Assembly (NCBI GenBank): GCA_900314355.1
Contig: OMUY01000016.1
Span: forward strand, 104,713-168,712
DNA length: 64,000 bases
Source of the DNA: an uncultured Eubacteriales bacterium
Lineage (GTDB): Bacteria; Bacillota; Clostridia; Oscillospirales; Acutalibacteraceae
Direction: 5' to 3'
Shown one piece after another: positions 53,700 to 61,994 of the stretch. The translations under genes and the position numbers were made by a program. Each line of letters begins with the position of its first letter. Within the stretch, counting starts at the first letter, position 1. The notes beneath the pieces were generated by a model, which had not been told where the DNA came from, did no database searches, and saw only the letters and a program-made list of their open reading frames with translations.

Positions 53700-53742
53700 C
53701 CCACGTATTCAAGATTTTCCCTTGAATTGTGGGATTTTTTTT
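53700..53742 (+). terminator. Terminator of rplM-rpsI
   Basis: CCCAC (53700-53704) pairs with GTGGG (53729-53733); inside it ATTCAAG pairs with CTTGAAT; eight T follow. The inner part (53706-53728) is repeated at 54043-54065. Confidence 0.9.
53706..53728 (+). repeat. Left copy of 23-bp direct repeat (att-like) in the rpsI terminator
   Basis: TATTCAAGATTTTCCCTT followed by GAATT. It differs from the right copy at one base (G versus A at 53724). The copy lies within the stem-loop of the rpsI terminator. Confidence 0.8.
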
Positions 53743-54062
53743 GTCCGTTTTTAGGGTATTTGCCGCAATTAAAGACAAAGACGTCAAAAGCGAACGCCGG
53801 GCGGCTTGTAATGACAGAGTCGGCGTATTTCGGACAGCAGGCTCAAAAACAGTGCTTCAACGAATTAGGCGTTGAGAAATACGAGATTGTAGCGACGCTT
53901 GATTCAAGGACTTCGGAAATCTGCCAGGAAAAAGACGGTATGATTTTTGACATGAAGGATTACGAGCCCGGCGTTACCGCTCCGCCTTTCCACGTGAATT
54001 GCCGTTCAACGACAGCTCCGTACTTTGATGATGACTTCGATATATTCAAGATTTTCCCTTAA
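53730..54062 (+). pseudogene. Remnant of phage minor head protein (SPP1 gp7/MuF C-terminal domain)
   Basis: About 95 residues remain of what is usually a 300-residue or longer protein. The MuF-type signature is clear: NAGRLVMTESAYFGQQAQ, ATLDSRTSEICQEKDG and PPFHVNCRSTT. The 5' part is missing: the frame starts without a ribosome-binding site, directly after the rpsI terminator. The last residues (IFKIFP) are encoded by the right direct repeat. No other phage genes lie nearby. It is probably a prophage scar, not expressed. Confidence 0.75.
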
Positions 54063-54065
54063 ATT
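54043..54065 (+). repeat. Right copy of 23-bp direct repeat (att-like)
   Basis: TATTCAAGATTTTCCCTT followed by AAATT; 22 of 23 bases match the copy 337 bases upstream. It overlaps the 3' end of the MuF remnant. Confidence 0.8.
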
Positions 54066-54106
54066 ACGGTTTTTTTATTCTCGCAGCTTTTTCTCGGCGA
54101 AAAAAT

Positions 54107-54141
54107 ACGGCGTCCTTTTTCAGTCGGTACGCCGTTTTTTT
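54107..54141. terminator. Bidirectional terminator downstream of paaK
   Basis: ACGGCGT (54107-54113) pairs with ACGCCGT (54129-54135). A T-run follows on the plus strand, and an A-run before it gives a T-run on the minus strand, where paaK ends. Confidence 0.78.
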
Positions 54142-54152
54142 GTTTAACTTTA

Positions 54153-55391
54153 TCAATTATATCTTTCGTCTATTACTCTTGCGGTCTTTTTCGTGCTTCT
54201 CGGAAGAACGCCTTCCTCGACAACTTTGACTATCGGAGTAAATCCAATCTTGCTTTTTATCCTCTCAGCGAGTTTTTCCGCTGTTTCGGCGAAATTTACT
54301 CTGCCCGATACAGCCTCAACGTAAATTCTCATTGTGTCTTTTCCGTCGAGATGAGAAATGTGAATCTGATATTCGGAATTTATCTCGTCAAATTCAGCTA
54401 TTATCTCCTCTATTTGAGACGGGAAAACGTTTACGCCTTTTATCTTCATCATGTCGTCAGTTCTGCCCTGAATAGAGTCGATTCTCGGGTATTTGGAACC
54501 GCATTCGCATTGTCCCGGAATTATCCTCGACAAGTCGTGAGTTCTGTACCTGATAAGCGGCGCGCCTTCTTTTACGAGAGTCGTTATTACAATTTCTCCG
54601 AATTCGCCGTCCGGCACGTTTTCTCCTGTCTTAGGGTCGATTATCTCAAGGTAAATGAAATCGTCCCAATAGTGCATTCCGGTGTTGTATTTACAGCTTA
54701 TTCCTATGCCGGGACCGTAAATTTCCGTCAGTCCGTAGATGTCGAAAAGTTCGATTCCGAGAGTCGATGAGATTTTGTCTCTCATTTTTTTACTCCATCT
54801 CTCCGAGCCTATGACTCCGCGTTTGAGACAGATTTGGTTTTTGAGACCTCTTTTTTCTATCTCCTCCGCGAGAAGAAGGGCGTAGCTTGAAGTTGCGCAG
54901 ATAACTGTCGATTTTAAATTTATCATCATTTCAAGCTGCTTTTCCGTGTTGCCGGGACCCATAGGTATCGCCATCGCGCCGAGTTTTTCACATCCCGCCT
55001 GAAATCCTATTCCGGCAGTCCAAAGACCATAGCCGGGAGTAATCTGAACTCTGTCAAGCTTTGTGACTCCGGCGAACTCGAAACATCTCGCAAACTGCGT
55101 AGCCCAGTCGTCAACGTCTTTTTGAGTATACGGTATTATTACCGGTTTTCCTGTAGTTCCGGATGAAGAATGAATCCTAACTATTTTCTCCTCCGGAGCC
55201 GTCATTAAGCCGAGAGGATACGCGTTCCTCAGATCTTTTTTCTCGGAAAACGGAAGCTTTTTAAAATCCTCCGGGGAATGAACCTCGTGTATTCCCGCCT
55301 CGTTAAGTTTCTGCCCATAAAAGCTTCCCGACTTTTCGAGCTCCTTTATTCTGTCGTTTACCTGCTGCAGTTGTAATTCGGTAATTTCCAT
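54153..55391 (-). CDS. paaK: Phenylacetate-CoA ligase family protein
   Basis: The protein has 412 residues. The AMP-binding motif SSSGTTGKPVIIPYT, the DIYGLTEIYGPGIG loop and IDSIQGRTDDMMKIKGVNVFPS near the C-terminal domain match PaaK. It interconverts an aryl acid (phenylacetate, indoleacetate) with its CoA thioester using ATP. It lies 22 bases after iorB. In amino-acid fermenters the reverse direction makes ATP from the aryl-acetyl-CoA produced by IorAB. Direction here is inference. Confidence 0.9.
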   Translation of the reverse strand: MEITELQLQQVNDRIKELEKSGSFYGQKLNEAGIHEVHSPEDFKKLPFSEKKDLRNAYPLGLMTAPEEKIVRIHSSSGTTGKPVIIPYTQKDVDDWATQFARCFEFAGVTKLDRVQITPGYGLWTAGIGFQAGCEKLGAMAIPMGPGNTEKQLEMMINLKSTVICATSSYALLLAEEIEKRGLKNQICLKRGVIGSERWSKKMRDKISSTLGIELFDIYGLTEIYGPGIGISCKYNTGMHYWDDFIYLEIIDPKTGENVPDGEFGEIVITTLVKEGAPLIRYRTHDLSRIIPGQCECGSKYPRIDSIQGRTDDMMKIKGVNVFPSQIEEIIAEFDEINSEYQIHISHLDGKDTMRIYVEAVSGRVNFAETAEKLAERIKSKIGFTPIVKVVEEGVLPRSTKKTARVIDERYN

Positions 55392-55413
55392 ATTTTCACC
55401 TCCGAATGAAATA

Positions 55414-55998
55414 TTATTTTGAATTTACGACCGTATCAACGATCTTTAAATTAATTGCGTGAAATTTTTCCGGAAGCTGTTTTTTTATGGCTTCCTTCAG
55501 CCCGTCAACTGATATTCCCAGTTCGCCGGACGCCGCCGCGCCCGCGAGAAGAGCGATATTCAAAACTTTCGGCGAGCCGCATTTTTTCTCAATTTCATCT
55601 CCGTCGATTACCGTAAGATTTTTGACGTTTTCGAAAAGATATTCGAGGCAGTCCGATCCGTCGTAATTCGATTTTGAAAGGCTTGCCGTTACAGGTTTCT
55701 GCGGTCTGCTGTTTACAATAACCGTTCCGCCTTCTTTGAGGTAGTCAAGACATCGGACAGCTTCGCCCGGTTCAAACGCTATAATCATATCCGCTCTTTT
55801 TTTAGGAATTATCGGCGACTGTATTTTTTTGTCCGAAATTCTTACATGGCTCACTACCGAGCCGCCCCTCTGAGCCATTCCGATTGTTTCGGCAGTCTTG
55901 GCGTTGTACCCCGCGTCCATGCCGGAATGAGCTATTATCCTCGACGCCAAAACCGTACCCTGACCGCCGACGCCGCAAAGAAGTATATTTTTTTCCAT
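55414..55998 (-). CDS. iorB: Indolepyruvate:ferredoxin oxidoreductase subunit beta
   Basis: The protein has 194 residues. It has the gamma-domain fold with CGVGGQGTVLASRII and AQRGGSVVSHVRIS. It forms the heterodimer with IorA and takes part in oxidative decarboxylation of aryl-pyruvates. Three bases separate it from iorA. Confidence 0.93.
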   Translation of the reverse strand: MEKNILLCGVGGQGTVLASRIIAHSGMDAGYNAKTAETIGMAQRGGSVVSHVRISDKKIQSPIIPKKRADMIIAFEPGEAVRCLDYLKEGGTVIVNSRPQKPVTASLSKSNYDGSDCLEYLFENVKNLTVIDGDEIEKKCGSPKVLNIALLAGAAASGELGISVDGLKEAIKKQLPEKFHAINLKIVDTVVNSK

Positions 55999-56001
55999 AT
56001 C

Positions 56002-57834
56002 TTATTTCTCCTCCTTTCTGATTGCGTCGAACGGACACACATACGCGCAGAGCGAACAGCCGTAGCAAAGAGCTTTGTCAATTTCGGCTTTTCCGTCGTT
56101 AAACGAAATAGCCGGGCAGCCTATCTCTGTTACGCATCTTCTGCATGACCTGCATTTATCCTTGTCTACTTTGTAAGGCACGCCGGGTTTTGTTACGGCT
56201 ATGCAGGGCGACTTGAAAATAACAGCCTTTACGCCTTTCAGCTCGGACGCTTTTTTTATTGTTTCTATCGCTTTTTTCTGATCGAAAGGATCTACTGTTT
56301 CGCAGAAAGCAACTCCTATTCCCCTTAAAACTTTTTCAATGGAAACGGCGTTCGCTACGTCCTCCCTTATACCGGCCTTTTTCTTTTGATAAAAATCCGT
56401 CATTGTGATACCGGTGCCGGGATGAGGCTGATGACCCGTCATTGCCGTCGTGGAATTGTCGAGCACTACTAAAATTATGTCGTTGTGATTGTATACGGCG
56501 TTTACAACTCCTGTAATTCCCGAAGCGAAAAACGTCGAATCTCCTATAAACGAAAAAGCAGTTGTATCGGGTTCGGTGATTTTAATTCCCTGGGCGATAG
56601 TAACATCCGCGCCCATGCAAAGGCATGTGTCTACCATGTCGAGAGGAGCGGCGTTGCCGAGAGTGTAGCATCCGATATCTCCGCAGAAAACGGCTTTTCT
56701 CCCTTTCATCGCCTGTTTTACGGCGTAAAACGACGCTCTGTGCGGACAGCCGGCGCAAAGCACAGGAGGTCTTGCCGGTGTTTCCGGCTTATTTGTGAAT
56801 AACTCCTTATTATCGGTTTGTATTCCGAGAAAGTTATTTACGTAATTTTTCACCGATTCCGGAGTGTTTTCTCCGGCGCACGATGTTGTACCATCTGTTT
56901 TTCCGTGAATTTTTATATTTAAGTGATTTTTTCCCGCCGTAAAAATTAAAGCCCTTTCGATAACCGGATCCAATTCCTCGATACAAAGCACTTCATCGAG
57001 TCCGTCCATGAAATTAAGAGCCGCTTTTTCGGGAAACGGAAAAGGTGTTCCGACTCTGAAAAGAGATACGCCGGATATATTTTCCATATTGATGACCTCG
57101 TTAAGATAAGCCCAAGAGTCTCCGCCGGCGGCAATTCCTTTTTTCGACGTGCTTTTTTCAACGGTGTTGAACTTATATGACGAAAGCGTTTCGCTCAGCT
57201 CTTTGTTTCTCTTTTCGATTTTTTGATGATTTAAAAATGACGCCCTCGGAAAAATTACCCATCTCTTTGTGTCTTTTACGAAGCCTTCCGCCTCGTTTTT
57301 CTCGTAGGAATCGGAAATATCTATCGACTCGCAGCCGTGGCATATTCTCGTAGTCGGTCTGAAAAATACCGGAGTTCCGTATTTATGAGACATGATAAAC
57401 GCGTCTTTCATCATGTCGTATGCTTCCTGAACATTGCTCGGGTCAAATACAGGCAGCTTTGAAAACATCGCGAAAGTCCTCGTGTCCTGCTCTGTCTGAG
57501 ATGAAATAGGTCCGGGATCGTCTGCAACGGCTATAACCATTGCGCCTTTTACGCCGACATATGCTAAACTCATAAGCGGGTCTGAAGCCACGTTCAGTCC
57601 TACCTGCTTCATAGTGACTAAAGTGCTAGCCCCCGCGTAAGCTGCTCCGGCGGCTACTTCCATTGCCGCTTTTTCGTTTACCGACCATTCAACGTGTATA
57701 TATCCGGGATTGTTTTTCGCGACCGTCTCCAATATTTCGGTTGACGGAGTTCCGGGATAGCCTGATACTAAATTTACTCCGGAATGTATCGCCCCGAAAC
57801 CGGACGCTTCATTTCCCATTAAAAATTTTTTCAA
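56002..57834 (-). CDS. iorA: Indolepyruvate:ferredoxin oxidoreductase subunit alpha
   Basis: The protein has 610 residues. N-terminal pyrimidine-binding domain (SGYPGTPSTEI), TPP-binding domain (GDIGCYTLG, DNSTTAMTGHQPHPG), and a C-terminal ferredoxin domain with CRSCRRCVTEIGCP and CYGCSLCAYVCP for two [4Fe-4S] clusters. It converts aryl-pyruvates to aryl-acetyl-CoA with reduced ferredoxin. TTG 57834 is chosen: MKKFLMGNEA is the family start and AAAAGGA lies upstream; a GTG three codons earlier is too near that site. Confidence 0.94.
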   Translation of the reverse strand: MKKFLMGNEASGFGAIHSGVNLVSGYPGTPSTEILETVAKNNPGYIHVEWSVNEKAAMEVAAGAAYAGASTLVTMKQVGLNVASDPLMSLAYVGVKGAMVIAVADDPGPISSQTEQDTRTFAMFSKLPVFDPSNVQEAYDMMKDAFIMSHKYGTPVFFRPTTRICHGCESIDISDSYEKNEAEGFVKDTKRWVIFPRASFLNHQKIEKRNKELSETLSSYKFNTVEKSTSKKGIAAGGDSWAYLNEVINMENISGVSLFRVGTPFPFPEKAALNFMDGLDEVLCIEELDPVIERALIFTAGKNHLNIKIHGKTDGTTSCAGENTPESVKNYVNNFLGIQTDNKELFTNKPETPARPPVLCAGCPHRASFYAVKQAMKGRKAVFCGDIGCYTLGNAAPLDMVDTCLCMGADVTIAQGIKITEPDTTAFSFIGDSTFFASGITGVVNAVYNHNDIILVVLDNSTTAMTGHQPHPGTGITMTDFYQKKKAGIREDVANAVSIEKVLRGIGVAFCETVDPFDQKKAIETIKKASELKGVKAVIFKSPCIAVTKPGVPYKVDKDKCRSCRRCVTEIGCPAISFNDGKAEIDKALCYGCSLCAYVCPFDAIRKEEK

Positions 57835-57875
57835 ATACCGCACCGTCCTTTTAAGACAAAAAAATAATTATTTAT

Positions 57876-57904
57876 ATTTTAAAATATTATGAATATAAAT
57901 TCAA
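57876..57904 (-). promoter_or_regulatory. Promoter of iorA-iorB-paaK
   Basis: Minus-strand TTGAAT (57904-57899) and TAAAAT (57881-57876) with 17-base spacing. Confidence 0.5.
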
Positions 57905-57928
57905 TATTATTTTTTTTGATTTAATAAA

Positions 57929-57951
57929 TCCCGCCCGAAAAACGGACGGGA
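57929..57951 (-). terminator. Terminator of the ychF-tRNA transcript
   Basis: TCCCGTCCG and CGGGCGGGA (minus strand) form a nine-pair stem with one mismatch; a T-rich stretch (TTTATT) follows. Confidence 0.55.
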
Positions 57952-57961
57952 TAAATATTGG

Positions 57962-58035
57962 TCTGCTCGGGGGAGTTCGAATCCCCAGCCTTCAGAGTCG
58001 GAGTCTGACGCGCTATCCAATTGCGCCACGAGCAG
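57962..58035 (-). tRNA. tRNA-Arg (CCG)
   Basis: A full cloverleaf folds: acceptor CTGCTCG/CGAGCAG, D-arm GCGC/GCGC, anticodon stem TCAGA/TCTGA with loop CTCCGAC (anticodon CCG), T-arm GGGGA/TCCCC with loop TTCGAAC, discriminator A. The 3' CCA is not encoded. It lies 13 bases after ychF on the same strand, so it is likely cotranscribed. Confidence 0.92.
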
Positions 58036-58048
58036 TTGCAGACTTAAA

Positions 58049-59140
58049 TCAGACGTTGAATCTGAATAAAACGATATCTCCGTCTCTCATGACGTAATCC
58101 TTGCCCTCAGACCTTACGAGACCTTTCTCTCTTGCGGAAGCCATAGATCCGCATGACATAAGCTCGTCAAACGAAATTACCTCCGCGCGGATGAATCCTC
58201 TCTGCATATCAGAGTGAATTTTTCCGGCTGCTTCCGGGGCTTTAGTCCCTTTTTTGATTGTCCATGCCCTGACCTCGTCCGAGCCTGTCGTCAAAAACGA
58301 CATAAGTCCGAGAAGGTCATAGCTTTTCTGAATAAGCAGATCGAGACCGCCTGTTTTTATTCCTGCGTCCTGAAGGAACATCTCCTTTTCGTCCCCGTCG
58401 AGATCCGAAATCTCTGCCTCAAGCTCTGCGCATATCGGCAGAACTTCGCTTCCCTCTGAGGCGGCTTTGTTTTTTACGTCGATGAAATATTTATTTGAAT
58501 CGGGATCTTTAATATCGTCCTCCGACATGTTGCAGGCGTAAATTACAGGCTTGCTGGTCAGAAGGTCTACAGTTGAAAGAACTTTTTCCTCGTCTTCTGT
58601 AAGCTCGTTTTCGGCGGCTCTCTTGCCGTCGTTGAAAGAATCCATAATTCTCTTGAAAAGCTCTACGTTACCGGCAAGGGATTTGTCGCCTTTCATCGCC
58701 TTTGCGTCTTTATCTATTCTTCTTTGAAGAATTTCCATGTCAGATAAAATCAGCTCGGTATTGATAGTGTCAATATCCCTCACAGGATTTATAGAGCCGT
58801 CTACGTGAGTAATGTCCGGGTCGTCAAAGCATCTGACGACATGAACAATCGCGTCTACCTCTCTTATGTGCGAAAGAAATTTATTCCCGAGACCTTCGCC
58901 TTTTGACGCGCCTTTTACAAGTCCCGCGATGTCGACAAATTCAATAATCGCCGGCGTTACCTTCTTTGGATTGTACATTTTCGCGAGAGCGTCAAGTCTC
59001 GCGTCCGGCACGGCCACAACTCCTACGTTCGGTTCTATCGTGCAGAACGGGTAATTCGCCATTTCAGCTCCGGCGTTTGTCAAAGCGTTGAAAAGAGTGC
59101 TTTTTCCGACATTCGGAAGACCTACAATACCTAACTTCAT
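58049..59140 (-). CDS. ychF: Redox-regulated ATPase YchF (Obg family)
   Basis: The protein has 363 residues. G1 is GLPNVGKSTLFNAL; NYPFCTIEPNVG and DIAGLVKGASKGEGLGN follow; the G4 motif reads NMSE, the YchF variation that favours ATP over GTP. A coiled-coil insertion and a C-terminal TGS domain (IKKGTKAPEAAGKIHSDMQ) complete it. It binds ribosomes and takes part in stress responses. It is followed by tRNA-Arg. Confidence 0.97.
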   Translation of the reverse strand: MKLGIVGLPNVGKSTLFNALTNAGAEMANYPFCTIEPNVGVVAVPDARLDALAKMYNPKKVTPAIIEFVDIAGLVKGASKGEGLGNKFLSHIREVDAIVHVVRCFDDPDITHVDGSINPVRDIDTINTELILSDMEILQRRIDKDAKAMKGDKSLAGNVELFKRIMDSFNDGKRAAENELTEDEEKVLSTVDLLTSKPVIYACNMSEDDIKDPDSNKYFIDVKNKAASEGSEVLPICAELEAEISDLDGDEKEMFLQDAGIKTGGLDLLIQKSYDLLGLMSFLTTGSDEVRAWTIKKGTKAPEAAGKIHSDMQRGFIRAEVISFDELMSCGSMASAREKGLVRSEGKDYVMRDGDIVLFRFNV

Positions 59141-59193
59141 TTTATTCTCCTATATACAGTTAATAAGCGCGGCAAGATTTAAACTTAAAAATT

Positions 59194-59529
59194 TCAGCCG
59201 AATTTTATTATCAGAAAGATGACTGCGGCAATCTGAATCAAACACAATATCGGCAGAGTTATCATAAATTTCGGGTGCTTGGTTTTATGCCTGATTCTTT
59301 TCATCGTTATGTACTCTCCGACAGCGCCGCCGAATACGGCTAAAATCAGAAGCGCATTTTCGCTTATCCTTCTTTTTCCGGCTTCCGCCGCGAGTTTATC
59401 GTAAGTTGTAACGACGAAGGATACAAAACTCATTACGGCGAGAAATATCGCCAATATGTATCCCGGACCGAGATGAAAATTGTCAAAAAGATGCGAAAAA
59501 TCTATCTGCGAAAAAACGTTTAGTGCCAT
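59194..59529 (-). CDS. DUF1294 small membrane protein
   Basis: The protein has 111 residues with three hydrophobic segments. YDKLAAEAGKRRISENALLILAVFGGAVGE followed by HKTKHPKF matches DUF1294. Function unknown. It follows the nitroreductase gene by 16 bases, so it is likely in the same transcript. Confidence 0.85.
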   Translation of the reverse strand: MALNVFSQIDFSHLFDNFHLGPGYILAIFLAVMSFVSFVVTTYDKLAAEAGKRRISENALLILAVFGGAVGEYITMKRIRHKTKHPKFMITLPILCLIQIAAVIFLIIKFG

Positions 59530-59545
59530 ATTTTAATTTAACGTA

Positions 59546-60100
59546 TCAATCCGAGACGGCGATTTTGAAATTCTCGTTAATTCTCGGCTTCTTGACAGGA
59601 TTTTCAGTCCCGTGCCCGACGGCGATTGATATCTGAAATTTCAGATTATCGGGTACGCCCATTTGTTTTCTTAATTCTTCGGACGCTTCGTTATTAAGGA
59701 AACCGCCGACAGAACCGATTATTACCGAATTAAGACCGAGTCCCTGAGCCGCTATTGCCAAATTTTCGACCATGATTCCGGCGTCCGTCATATTGTTTCC
59801 GGTCGAGAAAATGAAAAACATTGCCGGAGCGTTCTGATAAAACGGAGATTTGTCCCAGTTTGTATAAGCCGGAGTGTCCCAGCCTACGAAATCTTTGAAC
59901 GCTATGTTCATATCTCTTAAAAATTCAGAGCTTGTGACGCCGAACACACTGCACGGCTGTCCGTTTCTCGAACTCGGAGCCCATTTTGCACATTCGAGCA
60001 AAGTGGCAATCTCGCTGTCTGTCAGTTTTTCTTCGGTATAAAATCTGACCGAACGCCTGTCGAGAATGTTGTCAATGGTTTCATTGTGAATTATTTCCAT
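59546..60100 (-). CDS. Nitroreductase family protein
   Basis: The protein has 184 residues. FMN-binding landmarks: DRRSVRFYTEEKLTD, CAKWAPSSRNGQPC, and GLGLNSVIIGSVGGF. These flavoproteins reduce nitro groups, quinones or other acceptors with NAD(P)H. No specific substrate can be assigned. AGGTGG precedes the ATG. Confidence 0.9.
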   Translation of the reverse strand: MEIIHNETIDNILDRRSVRFYTEEKLTDSEIATLLECAKWAPSSRNGQPCSVFGVTSSEFLRDMNIAFKDFVGWDTPAYTNWDKSPFYQNAPAMFFIFSTGNNMTDAGIMVENLAIAAQGLGLNSVIIGSVGGFLNNEASEELRKQMGVPDNLKFQISIAVGHGTENPVKKPRINENFKIAVSD

Positions 60101-60132
60101 TTATCCACCTGCAAATAAACATTAATTTAATA

Positions 60133-60714
60133 TCAGGTCAGCTGATCCAAAGTAAGCTCAAAAGGAGGAAGAAATTCTTCAATAAAAATATCCGCCTCTT
60201 TGAGATTCATCCGCTCCAAAGCTTTTCTTGACGATGTCTCGGCCTTTTCAAATTCTTTGTTGCCGGCTTTTCTTTCCTCTACGCATTTTATTAAAGCCGA
60301 TATTTTGTCGGCGGCTTTTACGAGTTTTAAGACGTATTCGTCCTCGCCGGTGTGATAAAGCAGGGGCGCAAAATCAGACGCAAGATCGGGAGGAACAGTC
60401 GAAATAAGTTTATCGCACGCGGCTTTTTCCACCTGCTTGTACGAATCTTTCATATCCGTGTTGAAATATTTTACCGGAGTGGGCATATCGCCGGTTAAAA
60501 TTTCGGGAGCGTCATGGAAAAGACCGAGAGCGGCGGCTCTGTCGGCGTCGAGATTTTTTCCGAGTCTTCTGTTCCCTATTACGCAAAGAGCGTAGGCGAC
60601 TGCGGCGACTTCAAAAGAATGCTGACTTAAATTTTCCTCTTTTGTGTTTCTCATCAGAGCCCATCTGTCGATGTATTTCATTCTGTTGAGAAAAGCGTAA
60701 AAATTTGAAGACAT
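60133..60714 (-). CDS. HD-domain 5'-deoxynucleotidase (YfbR-like)
   Basis: The protein has 193 residues. HD motifs are LSQHSFEVAAVAYAL, LFHDAPEILTGDMPTPVKY and a later Asp (KAADKISALIKC). YfbR hydrolyses deoxynucleoside monophosphates with divalent metal. Its start overlaps the stop of the kinase gene by one base (TAATG). Confidence 0.88.
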   Translation of the reverse strand: MSSNFYAFLNRMKYIDRWALMRNTKEENLSQHSFEVAAVAYALCVIGNRRLGKNLDADRAAALGLFHDAPEILTGDMPTPVKYFNTDMKDSYKQVEKAACDKLISTVPPDLASDFAPLLYHTGEDEYVLKLVKAADKISALIKCVEERKAGNKEFEKAETSSRKALERMNLKEADIFIEEFLPPFELTLDQLT

Positions 60715-61814
60715 TATCTTTTTACTCTCGCGCTTCCGCCGTTTACTATGTTCTCGACTTCCGACAGCGACGCTGTTGACGTGTCCCCCGGCGTAGTCAT
60801 GGCGAGCGCGCCGTGAGCTATTCCGTAATTTACGGCAACCGACGGGTCGCCGAATTTCATAAGACCGTAGATAAGTCCCGATGCGAAGGAATCTCCGCCG
60901 CCGACTCTGTCGTAAATTTCAAGAGAATCAAGGCTCATTCCTCTCGTGATTTTCCCGTCGGAGAATACCATTGCCGACCAGTCGTTTACCGTAGCCGATT
61001 TGACTGTTCTTAGGGTAGTCGCTATCACCTTGAAATTGGGATATACCTTTGTGACGTTTTTGAGCATTTTCTCGTATCCGTCAAGGTTCAGTTTTTTCAG
61101 GTTTTTGTCGTTCCCCTCTATTTCAAATCCGAGACAAGCGGTGAAATCTTCTTCGTTTCCAATCATCACGTCGATGTAGGGAGCTATTTCCTTGTTTACC
61201 TCGCGGCATTTTTCCTGACCGCCGATTCCCTGCCAGAGAGAAGGTCTGTAATTTAAATCGTATGAAACTACAGTTCCGTATTTTTTTGCAGCCTTTACGG
61301 CTTCAATGACCATTGCGGACGAGTTCTCCGAAAGAGCTGCGTAAATTCCGCCTGTGTGAAGCCACCTGACGCCGAGTTCACCGAAAATATAATCCCAGTC
61401 CACGTCTCCCGGCTTCATCTGCGAAACGGCGGTGTTTCCTCTGTCCGATACGCCTCTCGCGCCTCTGACGCCGAATCCTCTTTCGGTGAAGTTTAAACCG
61501 TTTCTGACGGTTCTGCCCGTTCCGTCGTACGGAACCCATTTGATAAGCGACGTGTCAACTCCGCCCTGAAGAATGAAATCCTCGCAGAGTCTGCCGACGT
61601 CGTTGTCCGCAAACGCGGTCACTACGCCTGTCTTCATATTGAAGCAGCGTCTGAGACCTCTTGCGACATTATATTCGCCGCCGCCTTCCCACGCTCTGAA
61701 ACTGCGGGCGTTTTTTATTCTCATATCTCCGGGATCGAGTCTCAGCATGACCTCGCCCAAAGCTATCATATCATATCTGCAATCTTTTTCGTCTCTAAGG
61801 TTAAAAAGACTCAT
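60714..61814 (-). CDS. kdgK: PfkB-family sugar kinase, 2-keto-3-deoxygluconate-kinase-like
   Basis: The protein has 366 residues. N-terminal signature ALGEVMLRLDPGDMRI, WEGGGEYNVARGLRR for substrate binding and C-terminal DRVGGGDSFASGL with the catalytic Asp. It fits kinases of the Entner-Doudoroff branch that phosphorylate 2-keto-3-deoxygluconate. ATG 61814 is preferred: GGAGG lies ten bases upstream; the TTG two codons earlier is too close. No aldolase is adjacent. Confidence 0.83.
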   Translation of the reverse strand: MSLFNLRDEKDCRYDMIALGEVMLRLDPGDMRIKNARSFRAWEGGGEYNVARGLRRCFNMKTGVVTAFADNDVGRLCEDFILQGGVDTSLIKWVPYDGTGRTVRNGLNFTERGFGVRGARGVSDRGNTAVSQMKPGDVDWDYIFGELGVRWLHTGGIYAALSENSSAMVIEAVKAAKKYGTVVSYDLNYRPSLWQGIGGQEKCREVNKEIAPYIDVMIGNEEDFTACLGFEIEGNDKNLKKLNLDGYEKMLKNVTKVYPNFKVIATTLRTVKSATVNDWSAMVFSDGKITRGMSLDSLEIYDRVGGGDSFASGLIYGLMKFGDPSVAVNYGIAHGALAMTTPGDTSTASLSEVENIVNGGSARVKR

Positions 61815-61845
61815 CTTCAATCGACCTCCGTTAAACCGTTTATAT

Positions 61846-61874
61846 ATTATATAACAATTATCTTTTCATTGCAA
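61846..61874 (-). promoter_or_regulatory. Promoter of the kdgK run
   Basis: Minus-strand TTGCAA (61874-61869) and TATAAT (61851-61846), spacer 17 bases. Confidence 0.65.
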
Positions 61875-61918
61875 TTTTAATTTTTTATAATCGTCGATTT
61901 TTGAAATGTTAATTTATC

Positions 61919-61947
61919 TTGACAAAATATTCAAATAATTGTAAAAT
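61919..61947 (+). promoter_or_regulatory. Promoter of folP-folB-folK
   Basis: TTGACA (61919-61924) and TAAAAT (61942-61947), spacer 17 bases, divergent from the kdgK promoter. Confidence 0.75.
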
Positions 61948-61994
61948 TTAATTAACAATTATTATATTTTTTTGTTATATTTTATGTCAATGAG

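Noticed and set aside
53730-54062. Functional small protein gene after rpsI
   Set aside because: It matches only the last part of a MuF-type phage head protein, has no ribosome-binding site and starts just after a strong terminator.
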